The notes beneath the pieces were generated by a model. The model was not told where the DNA came from, searched no databases, and saw nothing but the letters and a program-made list of their open reading frames with translations. Positions 1 to 7,643 of a stretch of DNA of 23,736 nucleotides are shown in pieces (within the stretch, counting starts at the first letter, position 1; each line of letters starts with the position of its first letter). Made by a program: the position numbers and the translations under genes. The stretch is from Actinomycetota bacterium (GTDB lineage Bacteria; Actinomycetota; Actinomycetes; Actinomycetales; Microbacteriaceae). Location of the stretch: contig WLFX01000001.1 in NCBI GenBank assembly GCA_009703545.1, positions 1-23,736 of the forward strand, written 5' to 3'.

Positions 1-547
1 CGCCCTTGGGACTGCACGGATGTTATCGAGCCATTTCCCTGGCGATCCCGGTGTTGCTGTCTCGATACTTCTTAACCACGTCATTCTTCGTCCCGGCGAG
101 GCTCTGTTCCTTCCGGCCGGAAACATTCACGCCTACCTGCACGGGCTTGGCATCGAAGTCATGGCCGCGAGCGACAACGTTCTCAGGGGCGGACTCACGT
201 CGAAACATGTCGATGTTCCTGAACTTCTCAGCGTCCTCGATTTTCGTGAACTGGACGAGCCACGTCTCCGCGCGACAGAGTCGAGCGGTGTGCGCACATT
301 CGATCCCGGCGTGGACGATTTCATCCTGACGGAGATCCAGGCACACCGCGATGTTGACGTCGCAATTGTGGGACCGGCAATCGCCATTGCGGTGGAGGGA
401 GAGGTGATGCTCCATTTAGATCGTGAAGGTGGCCTTTCTCGTGGCCGTTCTGTCTTTATCGAGGCGGGAGAAACTCTTCACCGCGTCACCGGGAACGGTC
501 GGATTTTTGTGGCGCATTCGCCTACACGAAATTTTTCAAAAACATAA
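1..547 (+). CDS. manA: Mannose-6-phosphate isomerase, class I (3' part only)
   Basis: This is the C-terminal part of a type I mannose-6-phosphate isomerase, the zinc enzyme that interconverts fructose-6-phosphate and mannose-6-phosphate in the cytoplasm. The reading frame is open from base 2 and ends at the TAA at 545-547, so the N-terminus lies outside the window. The visible part has the cupin core: LRPGEALFLPAGNIHAYLHG, followed by GIEVMAASDNVLRGGLTSKHVD. This is the family signature with the zinc-ligand histidine (NIHAY) and the conserved NVLRGGLT(S/P)K(H/Y) stretch. A second, C-terminal cupin half follows (residues ending in GETLHRVTGNGRIFVAHSP). ManB, the next enzyme of the same pathway, is encoded about 5 kb downstream. 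The gene ends only two bases before a promoter for the next gene, so that gene can be transcribed independently. Confidence 0.93.
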   Translation, partial: ALGTARMLSSHFPGDPGVAVSILLNHVILRPGEALFLPAGNIHAYLHGLGIEVMAASDNVLRGGLTSKHVDVPELLSVLDFRELDEPRLRATESSGVRTFDPGVDDFILTEIQAHRDVDVAIVGPAIAIAVEGEVMLHLDREGGLSRGRSVFIEAGETLHRVTGNGRIFVAHSPTRNFSKT

Positions 548-548
548 C

Positions 549-577
549 TTGACTATTGGGAATAACAACGGTGTAAT
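549..577 (+). promoter_or_regulatory. Sigma-70-type promoter of the whiB2-like gene
   Basis: A -35 box TTGACT at 549-554 and a -10 box TGTAAT at 572-577 are separated by exactly 17 bp. Each matches the housekeeping consensus at 5 of 6 positions. The predicted start near 584 gives a leader of about 30 nt containing AGGAGG at 599-604. It is one of the two best-formed promoters in the window. Confidence 0.75.
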
Positions 578-613
578 TAGGTGTCTCGCTCACCCAATAG
601 GAGGAAATTCGTC

Positions 614-925
614 ATGACTGAATATCGCAATGACGTTCCCGGGAACTGGGCAATCGACCCGCTTCGACTGGGTGTCATTGGAACCGGCAATGCCGTCGGC
701 GATGACAACCCGCTCGCCTGGCAAGCCGATGCCTTATGCACCCAGACCGACCCCGAAGCTTTTTTCCCCGAAAAGGGCGGGTCGACCCGAGACGCAAAGC
801 GGATTTGTGCGGAATGCACCGTAAAAACCGAATGTCTCGAATACGCTCTCGCCAATGACGAACGATTTGGTATCTGGGGTGGCCTGTCAGAGCGCGAGCG
901 ACGCAGATACCGTCGCCGCGCATAA
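614..925 (+). CDS. whiB2: WhiB-family iron-sulfur transcriptional regulator, WhiB2/WhmD type
   Basis: This is a 103-aa Wbl protein. Four cysteines (C42, C65, C68, C74; spacing CX22CX2CX5C) would bind a [4Fe-4S] cluster. The GIWGG turn follows at residues 86-90, then a basic tail rich in Arg that contacts DNA or supports binding to sigma factor. The start is the ATG at 614, preceded by AGGAGG nine bases upstream; an in-frame GTG at 581 coincides with the predicted transcription start and is less likely. The position between manA and the glycosyltransferase/manB genes matches whiB2 (Rv3260c; WhiB in Streptomyces), which acts in septation and sporulation control. Assignment to WhiB2 rather than another Wbl class rests mainly on this synteny and on the long N-terminal extension before the first cysteine. 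Confidence 0.9.
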   Translation: MTEYRNDVPGNWAIDPLRLGVIGTGNAVGDDNPLAWQADALCTQTDPEAFFPEKGGSTRDAKRICAECTVKTECLEYALANDERFGIWGGLSERERRRYRRRA

Positions 926-944
926 GGACTGAGGAGTCGGTTCG

Positions 945-3644
945 ATGATTCGCGACTCACTCGCGGTTGTCGTGGTCACACGGCGGCATCCCGAACGACT
1001 CTCAGCAACGTTGGCGTCGCTGGCGGCGGACAAGGTTCCTGGCACGGTCATCGTGGTAAATCTCACCGGGGATTCCGTTCCCCTCACTGGCCAGATGGAA
1101 ATCGTCGGACCCCCCACCCTCTCGCTGTCTCATGCGGTTGACCGTGCAATCGCCGATTCCTCCGCCGAAACGGTGTGGGTCTTGCGGGACGACACCAGCG
1201 TGCGACCTGGCGCATTCGCCGCGTTGGCATCAATTCTTGACACGTCACCGTCCGTTGGGGTTGTTGGTCCGAAGCAAATGGATGCGCAGTCCCCTGTCAC
1301 GATCCGTGAAATGGGCGAGTCGATGACCCGATCGGGGTACGCACTGCAGATTGCGGAACGAGAACTGGATCAGGCCCAGTTCGACCGGACAACTGATGTG
1401 CTTGCCGTCGGCGAGGCAGGAATGCTTGTTCGTCGCTCGGTATGGACGTCGTTGAATGGTTTTGACCCAGCCCTTCCAGCACTCGGTGGGGCACTCGATT
1501 TCTGTTTTCGAGCTCGAAGCGCTGGCTGGCTCGTCGAGGTTGTGCCGGCGGCCGTGATTGATACGGCCGTTACGTCCTTCGAGGCACTCGTGGGTGACGT
1601 GACCGAGTCGCAGGCGGAACGTGAAGAGGCGCGCGCCCGCGCACATCGTGTACTGGTCTACGGCCCCTCACTCGTTAGACCGTTCCGGGCGTTCGGACTG
1701 ACTTTCGCAGCACTGATTCGTGGTTTCGGTCGATTTTTGCGAAAGCGTGCGAATCCGTTTGCGGAATGGAGAGGTTCGGTCGCGGGTGTCCTCGACCTCG
1801 GGGCGATTGCTCGCTCCCACCGTTCTTATCGGGCGATGATGACAAATCCCGCGGCCGGCGGGCGTCTGTTTGTCTCCTCGTCTGATCTTCGACACCGTCG
1901 GGCCATGCAACGGGACGATGAACTCGCAAAACAGGAAGCGGCCGATGTCGCCCCTCGCCTCGAGTTCCGTTCCGCGGCGATGTGGTTCACGGGAATTGCA
2001 ACAGTTCTCGGAATGGTATTGGGTGGTCGATTCCTCGGCTCCACGGCACTTTCGGGCGGGGCGTTGATTCCGATGCCCGCGACCGTTACGGAAGCGTGGG
2101 ACGCCATTGGCGCAACGTGGAGTGACGTTGCGGGCGGAATGAACGGCGCCCCGGATGGATTTGCCGCACTGATGGGAATTGTGGGTTCGCTAACGTGGTG
2201 GAACCCCAACCTCATCGTTGTGACGCTCTTTGCGTTCGCGATTCCATTGTCGTTCGTCGCGGGATTCATCGGGGCGGGATCACTCACAACCCACTCACGC
2301 GTGGCGATTGTTGTTGGAGCGGGGTGGGCTCTTCTCCCGACGCTTCACGTAGCAATTTCCGAAGGGCGCATCACCGCGGTTCTCGCGCACATCGCATTGC
2401 CTCTGTTTGCTCGGGCAATCATGGGTTCGACCATTCTTTCTCTCGGCTGGGCATCAATTCTCGGCGCTATCGTTTGGGTGTCTGTTCCGGCCCTCGCACC
2501 TGCCATCGTTACCGTCGTAATAATTCGCGCCGTCACGGGCACGCCGACCGCGATGTTTGCGCTTGCGCTGCCACTGGCGTTCGAATGGCCACGACTCATT
2601 GAATCCATATCGAACCCGGCTGCGTACTTTGCGGATCGTGGTGTTCCGTTTCCGACCGGAGCACCGCACGGTGTCGTGTCGCTCACGTTATGGCCGACGA
2701 TACCGAGCTTCCCTGGAGTGGACACCGAGATCGCAACTCTTGTGACCTTTGTCGTCGTCGCGGTGTGCCTCTCGTTGACGGTCATCGCGGTGGTGGTCGC
2801 GGAAAACCCTCGCGTCGGTGCCCTGCTTCTGCCGGGGGCAATCGCACTGTTGACCTGGGCGGCACTGGGTCCCCTCACGCTCGCGACAGCCGACGGTCAG
2901 CCGGTCGGATTGTTTCCCGGGCCTCTCTACGACGTGGTCTGGTTCGGACTCCTCAGTGGTGCGGCCATCACCATTAGCGCGATTCGCTTCGCCGCGGGGT
3001 TCCTCGCCCCCATCGCGGTCGCGGTGATTGCCGCAGTGGGCTTCGTCCCGCTCACGGCGGTCGCAACCGGGATGTCACTCGTTTCTCCCTCTAGCGTCAG
3101 AACCCTTCCCGCGTATGTGCAGGCGGAAACCACCGTGCACCCCGGCGGGGCGACGCTGATTTTGACACCAACGGCCGATGGGATTCGCGCGGAACTACAA
3201 CGAGACGCGGGTGTCACGCTCGTTGAGTGGACCGCCGCAGCGGCCACGCGGCGGACACTGGCTGAACACGAAAGCGCAATCGCCGAACTCGCGGCCAACC
3301 TGATTGTCGAAAGCGACTTCGACGTTGCCGCGGCCGTAGCGGAAGCGGGCATCAGATTTCTTGTGCTCGAGGCACCGCCGACCGCGCCCGAGGTCTCCGC
3401 GATCGCTTCCCACGCCGGGCTCACGTCGGTCGGGGTTACTGACCGTGGAATACTTTGGCGCGTCAACGAGATGATCGAAGCCTCACCGGTGAATCGTTCT
3501 CCCGACCTCACATTTCGCGTGATTCTGGGGCTCATCGGACTGGTGACGCTCATCGCTGCGATCCCCACGTCGCTGCCACGCCGTCGTCCCGTGATGGACG
3601 ACCTCGCGCCGGTAACGGGAGAGGGCGACGATGAGCATTCTTAG
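945..3644 (+). CDS. Large membrane glycosyltransferase, GT2-type N-terminus
   Basis: This 899-aa envelope protein joins a cytoplasmic GT-A glycosyltransferase domain to a multi-pass membrane region. Residues 1-220 form the GT2 fold: LAVVVVTRRHPERL at the N-terminus, a DXD-like LRDD at 80-83, and GFDPAL...ALDFCFRARSAGW at 172-195, where the usual ED/W acceptor motif sits. About 10 hydrophobic segments span roughly residues 345-710. A soluble, probably extracytoplasmic domain follows (about 715-850), then a last membrane helix (857-875) and a short acidic tail. The start has GAGGAG eight bases upstream, and the gene lies 19 nt after whiB2. Its stop lies 14 nt inside the next gene, so the pair is translationally coupled. 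Similar proteins paired with DUF5719 are common in Microbacteriaceae-like actinobacteria. The sugar and acceptor are unknown. Confidence 0.85.
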   Translation: MIRDSLAVVVVTRRHPERLSATLASLAADKVPGTVIVVNLTGDSVPLTGQMEIVGPPTLSLSHAVDRAIADSSAETVWVLRDDTSVRPGAFAALASILDTSPSVGVVGPKQMDAQSPVTIREMGESMTRSGYALQIAERELDQAQFDRTTDVLAVGEAGMLVRRSVWTSLNGFDPALPALGGALDFCFRARSAGWLVEVVPAAVIDTAVTSFEALVGDVTESQAEREEARARAHRVLVYGPSLVRPFRAFGLTFAALIRGFGRFLRKRANPFAEWRGSVAGVLDLGAIARSHRSYRAMMTNPAAGGRLFVSSSDLRHRRAMQRDDELAKQEAADVAPRLEFRSAAMWFTGIATVLGMVLGGRFLGSTALSGGALIPMPATVTEAWDAIGATWSDVAGGMNGAPDGFAALMGIVGSLTWWNPNLIVVTLFAFAIPLSFVAGFIGAGSLTTHSRVAIVVGAGWALLPTLHVAISEGRITAVLAHIALPLFARAIMGSTILSLGWASILGAIVWVSVPALAPAIVTVVIIRAVTGTPTAMFALALPLAFEWPRLIESISNPAAYFADRGVPFPTGAPHGVVSLTLWPTIPSFPGVDTEIATLVTFVVVAVCLSLTVIAVVVAENPRVGALLLPGAIALLTWAALGPLTLATADGQPVGLFPGPLYDVVWFGLLSGAAITISAIRFAAGFLAPIAVAVIAAVGFVPLTAVATGMSLVSPSSVRTLPAYVQAETTVHPGGATLILTPTADGIRAELQRDAGVTLVEWTAAAATRRTLAEHESAIAELAANLIVESDFDVAAAVAEAGIRFLVLEAPPTAPEVSAIASHAGLTSVGVTDRGILWRVNEMIEASPVNRSPDLTFRVILGLIGLVTLIAAIPTSLPRRRPVMDDLAPVTGEGDDEHS

Positions 3645-4992
3645 CAAGATCACCATTGGCGCAGTCGGACTGACCGCACTCGGTTTCTCGGCTTACGCGG
3701 TTGTTTTCATTCCCACTCCACTGTCGTCGGGAATTGCCCCTCTGACAACCGTGGTATCGCCGGAGTCCGTTACTCGGAGCATCGTGTGTTCGGGCGACGT
3801 TGTTGGGTATGTCGGAGACTCGGCAATTGTTTCGGGAATCACTGCGACGACGCGGGTCGTGTCCGGCGGGGGCATCACCACATACCTCACGATGGATTCG
3901 GCGACGAATGGTTCAGCGATCACCAACTCTGGGGATTCGCTCGATGTGGCGGCAACCGAATACGGCTCCGTCAACACCGAGTCGGTAGCGGGGTTCCTTG
4001 CGACCGAGTGTGGTGACCCGCTGAATGATCAGTGGCTGATAGGCGGTAACACGACGACGGGTCGTGACACCATACTCACGATTTCAAACGGCAGTGAAGT
4101 CGAAGCACGAATCGATCTTGAAATCTGGGGTTCGGCCGGGAAAGTTGATGCACCGGGTTCTCTAGGAATTGTCGTACCAGCTCAATCACAACGCTCCTAT
4201 TCCGTCGCGGGATTCGCCCCCGACGAAGCATCCCCGGCAATCCATCTCCTCAGCAATGGCGCGGCTGTGTGGGCGACGCTCCAGACCACCGTAGTCAGAG
4301 GGCTCGTGCCGGGTGGGTTGGATCGCTTCGGACCCGTCGCGGAGCCGACCATGTCGGTTTTGTTCCCGATTCTTCGCGTGCCGACAGAAAAATCTATTGG
4401 CAAATTGCTCGCTGACCCATCGTATGCCGATGTCGTGGCGGCACTGCGTTTCCTCGTTCCGGGTGAAACGGACGCAACAGTAACCATCACGCTGGACCCA
4501 TACGGCGAGGGGGAATCCCAAGTTGTCACGGCGTCGATTCCAGCCGGGTCGACACTTGATCTTCCGATTAGCGAATTGAGCGCTGGCGACTGGGCAGTTT
4601 CAGTCGAGTCGGATCAGCCGATCGTTGCGGCGGCTCGGGTTGGTTGTCATGATGCGTCCACTGGAATCACTGACCTTGCCTGGGCCAGCGCCGCACCTGC
4701 GCAAACGGGGACCGTATCGGTGCTCGTGCCAGGCGACGGCTCACTGGGACTCACCAATGTCGGGGCCTCTGATGCCACGGTCACGATAATGAGCAGCGAT
4801 GGCATGGTGGAGGACGCCGTTGTTCCGGCCCACGGAAACCTGCTGAGACCCGTTGGACAGGGGATATTGACGATGACGTCGAATTCACCAATTTCGAACA
4901 CGGTTTTCGTCCAGAATAAAGGCGGAATTGCGACACTTCGCGGCTTAACGGCACCCATCGACGCGTCCAACGTCGTCGTCATCCACGGCTAA
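3631..4992 (+). CDS. DUF5719-family envelope protein
   Basis: This 453-aa protein has a short cytoplasmic N-terminus and one uncleaved-looking hydrophobic segment (about residues 6-26). A long extracytoplasmic region follows, rich in Ser, Thr, Val and Gly with beta-strand character. Recurring stretches such as SVLVPGDGSLGLTNVGASDA and the preceding domains look like stacked beta-sandwich modules. This is the DUF5719 pattern; the family regularly follows the large GT2 membrane protein in actinobacteria. The ATG at 3631 overlaps the glycosyltransferase gene by 14 nt and has a GAGAGGG-type ribosome site. No catalytic motif is evident. The context suggests it is an accessory or partner of the glycosyltransferase at the outer face of the membrane (inference). 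Its stop shares bases with the convergent gene downstream. Confidence 0.78.
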   Translation: MSILSKITIGAVGLTALGFSAYAVVFIPTPLSSGIAPLTTVVSPESVTRSIVCSGDVVGYVGDSAIVSGITATTRVVSGGGITTYLTMDSATNGSAITNSGDSLDVAATEYGSVNTESVAGFLATECGDPLNDQWLIGGNTTTGRDTILTISNGSEVEARIDLEIWGSAGKVDAPGSLGIVVPAQSQRSYSVAGFAPDEASPAIHLLSNGAAVWATLQTTVVRGLVPGGLDRFGPVAEPTMSVLFPILRVPTEKSIGKLLADPSYADVVAALRFLVPGETDATVTITLDPYGEGESQVVTASIPAGSTLDLPISELSAGDWAVSVESDQPIVAAARVGCHDASTGITDLAWASAAPAQTGTVSVLVPGDGSLGLTNVGASDATVTIMSSDGMVEDAVVPAHGNLLRPVGQGILTMTSNSPISNTVFVQNKGGIATLRGLTAPIDASNVVVIHG

Positions 4993-5405
4993 GGGTGAGG
5001 AAAGTATCGGTTCGGTGCTAACTCGTAGGGGTCGATGTCGATGAGGTCGGCGATTGCTTCGATGACAATCGTTTCGATATTGTTCCGTCGGTGCCAATCG
5101 TCGTCGCGATGAAGTTTGGAACCACGTTCGATGGGAAGTCGATAGAGGATCACGCGTCGCTCGTCTCGCAGCGCCGTCCACCGACGTGGCACCCCGTCCG
5201 CGCGTTCGGCGCTGGGAAGCAGAGTCATCTCGACCTGGATATCGTGCATCAATGTCGGTTGCACGTCGCAAAGATAGTTAACGACGTCCTTCGCGATTTC
5301 TGCGAAACTGGTGTTTCGACCGCCCGTTCCGATGGCGGCAATGCCTCGAACATCGGAACGGAGATGACGTCCGTGCCGATTTCGAGTTGTACGGGGACCG
5401 ACCAC
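4989..5405 (-). CDS. Zincin_1 (metallopeptidase-like) family protein, catalytic residues lost
   Basis: This 138-aa protein matches the actinobacterial Rv3259-type branch of the Zincin_1 family. Diagnostic features are the N-terminal RNRHGRHLRS, the central DERRVILYRLPIERGSKL (family RIVLFRKPIERR), and the C-terminal DLIDIDPYEL. Where true family members carry HExxH, this one reads IEAIA (residues 115-119). Only the Glu is kept and both zinc-ligand histidines are missing, so it should not be an active peptidase. The start is a GTG at 5405; an in-frame TAG four codons upstream rules out extension. It is transcribed against its neighbours, diverging from manB and converging on the DUF5719 gene, whose stop it overlaps by 4 nt. 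Rv3259 sits beside whiB2 and manB in mycobacteria too, so the placement is ancestral. Confidence 0.85.
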   Translation of the reverse strand: MVGPRTTRNRHGRHLRSDVRGIAAIGTGGRNTSFAEIAKDVVNYLCDVQPTLMHDIQVEMTLLPSAERADGVPRRWTALRDERRVILYRLPIERGSKLHRDDDWHRRNNIETIVIEAIADLIDIDPYELAPNRYFPHP

Positions 5406-5450
5406 TCGCCCAGCCTATTCGCAACCGCGTCCCGGCGGAACCTCGTGCGG

Positions 5451-5457
5451 TATCGTA
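5451..5457. promoter_or_regulatory. Possible bidirectional -10 element between the Zincin_1-family gene and manB
   Basis: The 75-bp divergent intergenic region contains TATCGTA. Read on the plus strand this gives TATCGT, about 30 nt before the manB start. Read on the minus strand it gives TACGAT, about 47 nt before the GTG at 5405. Both are acceptable -10 hexamers for divergent transcription. No convincing -35 boxes accompany them, so this is tentative. Confidence 0.3.
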
Positions 5458-5480
5458 AACAGACCTATGGAAGGCAGCGA

Positions 5481-6923
5481 ATGACTATCGATTTGACCCG
5501 CTTTGTCAAAACATATGACGTCCGCGGACTCGTGGGTTCCGAATTGACCGACGCTGTCGTAGAGGCCCTTGCCGCAGGATTCGTCGACGAGGTGGGTGCA
5601 GCGGGAAAGTCGGTTGTGGTCGGTCACGACATGCGCGACTCGTCACCCGGTTTCGCGGCGGCCTTTATTCGAGGAGCTACCGCACGCGGTGCGAACGTGA
5701 CAAACCTCGGACTCTGTTCAACAGACGAGTCCTATTTCGCCTCCGGGTCATGGAACGCCCCGGCCGCAATGTTTACGGCGTCCCACAATCCCGCCGCCTA
5801 TAACGGCATCAAGTTTTCGCGCGCGGGTGCGCAAGGAATCAGTCTTGATACGGGACTTGCCGCAATCCGTGATCGCGCCACGGCCTATCTCGCTTCGGGA
5901 GTCACCGCTGTGGCGGAACCGGGTGAATCATCGACGCACGACATCATTGCTGAATATTCTGCGTATCTTCGATCACTCGTCGACCTGTCAAGCATTCGAC
6001 AATTGAAAGTCGTCGTCGATGCGGGAAACGGGATGGGTGGCCTTACAGTTCCAGCAGTGTTGGGAACGGCAGCTGGGCTTCCCGAATTGCCCATCGAGAT
6101 TGTCCCGCTCTATTTCGAATTGGATGGCACCTTTCCTAACCACGAAGCAAACCCGCTCGAACCGGCAAACCTGGTCGATCTGCAGAAAGCGGTCGTTGCA
6201 CATAAGGCGGACATCGGACTGGCGTTTGACGGTGATGCCGATAGGTGCTTTGTCGTCGACGAACACGGTGACCCAGTCTCGCCGAGCGCGGTTGCCGCAA
6301 TCGTTGCACTTCGGGAAATCAAACGTGTCCGTGCGGCCGGGGATTCGTCGGTTGTTGTCTTGCACAATCTAATCACCTCGCTCATCGTTCCCGAGGTAAT
6401 TCGCGGTGCTGGCGCAGACCCCGTTCGAACCAACGTCGGACATTCGCTTATCAAAGACATCATGCGCGAAAGCCGGGCGGTGTTTGGAGGCGAACACTCT
6501 GCACACTATTACTTCCGTGACTTTTGGGGAGCCGACAACGGAATGCTCGCCGCGATGCACGTCCTTGCAGAATTTGGTTCGCAGTCAGGACCACTGTCCG
6601 ACATCTCGGCGCGTTACTCGCCCTATGCTCAAAGCGGGGAAATCAATTCGACGGTATCCGACGTACCCGCCGCGCTCAAACGAATTCGAGCCGCCTTCGA
6701 AGATCGGGGAGCTTTTGACACGCTCGACGGGCTCACCGTCTCAGGGGGTTCGATTGATGTCACGGCGCTCCCGCCCGTCAAGGGTGAGGTACGAGATTTT
6801 TGGTGGTTCAACGTTCGCCCATCCAACACCGAACCGTTGCTGCGACTCAACGTCGAAGGCGGAACGTCCGAGCTGATGGTCGCCGTGCGCGACGAAGTAC
6901 TCGCAATCATTCGTCAGAATTAG
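5481..6923 (+). CDS. manB: Phosphomannomutase/phosphoglucomutase
   Basis: This 480-aa alpha-D-phosphohexomutase converts mannose-6-phosphate to mannose-1-phosphate, the precursor of GDP-mannose. The catalytic phosphoserine loop is TASHNP (Ser101), the metal-binding loop is DGDADR (Asp250, Asp252, Asp254), the sugar-specificity loop is GEHSAH (337-342), and the C-terminal phosphate-binding loop is RPSNTEP (446-452). All four domains are present and the length is normal. The start is ATG 5481 with GGAAGG six bases upstream. The frame is open further 5', but that stretch is antisense to the Zincin_1-family gene and is not part of this protein. mtrA begins 33 nt downstream, so manB probably heads or joins the mtrAB-lpqB transcript. 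With manA it completes the fructose-6-P to mannose-1-P route. Confidence 0.94.
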   Translation: MTIDLTRFVKTYDVRGLVGSELTDAVVEALAAGFVDEVGAAGKSVVVGHDMRDSSPGFAAAFIRGATARGANVTNLGLCSTDESYFASGSWNAPAAMFTASHNPAAYNGIKFSRAGAQGISLDTGLAAIRDRATAYLASGVTAVAEPGESSTHDIIAEYSAYLRSLVDLSSIRQLKVVVDAGNGMGGLTVPAVLGTAAGLPELPIEIVPLYFELDGTFPNHEANPLEPANLVDLQKAVVAHKADIGLAFDGDADRCFVVDEHGDPVSPSAVAAIVALREIKRVRAAGDSSVVVLHNLITSLIVPEVIRGAGADPVRTNVGHSLIKDIMRESRAVFGGEHSAHYYFRDFWGADNGMLAAMHVLAEFGSQSGPLSDISARYSPYAQSGEINSTVSDVPAALKRIRAAFEDRGAFDTLDGLTVSGGSIDVTALPPVKGEVRDFWWFNVRPSNTEPLLRLNVEGGTSELMVAVRDEVLAIIRQN

Positions 6924-6956
6924 CACAATAGACACAACCGATGGGAAGGAGTTGTC

Positions 6957-7643
6957 ATGTTCGCACGCATCTTGATCGTCGACGACGACCCGAGCATCGG
7001 TGAGGTTCTTGATATGTTCTTGCGCTCAGAGGGGTATGACACTCGAGTTGCGACGAGCGGACCCCAAGCGTTGGATTTTTTCACCGAGTACCAGCCGCAC
7101 CTTGTTTTGCTCGACCTTAATCTTCCCGGGGTCGATGGGATTTCAGTCTGTCGATCGATTCGAGAACATTCGGGAACTCCCATCATCATGCTGACCGCGC
7201 GCACGGACCCACAAGACATCATCCACGGTCTCGAAGCGGGCGCAGATGACTATGTCGAGAAACCATTCAACGAGCAGATTCTTAGCGCCCGTATCAAGGC
7301 GTGTATGCGGCGGCCACTTTCCACCTCGTCCAGTGTGCTCAGAGTGGGAGACATCGTGATTGACCTGCGCGGACACGTCGTTTCGCGCGACGGAGTCCCC
7401 ATTTCACTCACGCCACTCGAATTCGAATTGCTGCACACGCTCGCATCACGTCCAACCGAAGTGTTCTCGCGCGAAGCGCTTTTGGAGCAGGTGTGGGGCT
7501 ATCAGTACAAAGCGGACACTCGGCTTGTTAACGTGCACGTTCAGCGGTTGCGTTCCAAGGTGGAACGTGACGTCGATGACCCAAAGATTGTCCAGACGGT
7601 CCGCGGCGTGGGTTATCGCGCGGGTGAAATCAACCCCGTATGA
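6957..7643 (+). CDS. mtrA: Two-component response regulator MtrA (OmpR/PhoB type)
   Basis: This 228-aa response regulator has a receiver domain (residues 1-120) and an OmpR-type winged-helix DNA-binding domain (about 130-225). Asp9-Asp11 form the acidic pocket, Asp53 (LLDLNLP) is the phosphorylation site, and Thr80 and Lys102 (EKPF) complete the switch. The C-terminal domain contains LTPLEFELLHTLASRPTEVF and VNVHVQRLRSKVE, both typical of the wing and recognition helix. Identity as MtrA rests on its immediate mtrB-lpqB neighbours, an arrangement conserved across actinobacteria. The regulator links cell-wall metabolism and cell division to membrane signals. A GGAAGGA ribosome site precedes the ATG. 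The last four bases overlap mtrB (ATGA). Confidence 0.93.
   Translation: MFARILIVDDDPSIGEVLDMFLRSEGYDTRVATSGPQALDFFTEYQPHLVLLDLNLPGVDGISVCRSIREHSGTPIIMLTARTDPQDIIHGLEAGADDYVEKPFNEQILSARIKACMRRPLSTSSSVLRVGDIVIDLRGHVVSRDGVPISLTPLEFELLHTLASRPTEVFSREALLEQVWGYQYKADTRLVNVHVQRLRSKVERDVDDPKIVQTVRGVGYRAGEINPV

Noticed and set aside
2345..3568. Minus-strand open frames of 177 and 213 codons inside the glycosyltransferase gene
   Set aside because: Their Ala/Thr/Ser-rich composition is typical of mirror frames of a membrane-protein gene; no motif or start signal supports them.
5091..5480. Open in-frame extension of manB by 130 codons
   Set aside because: It lies antisense to the Zincin_1-family gene, has no family similarity, and the ATG at 5481 with GGAAGG gives the normal N-terminus.
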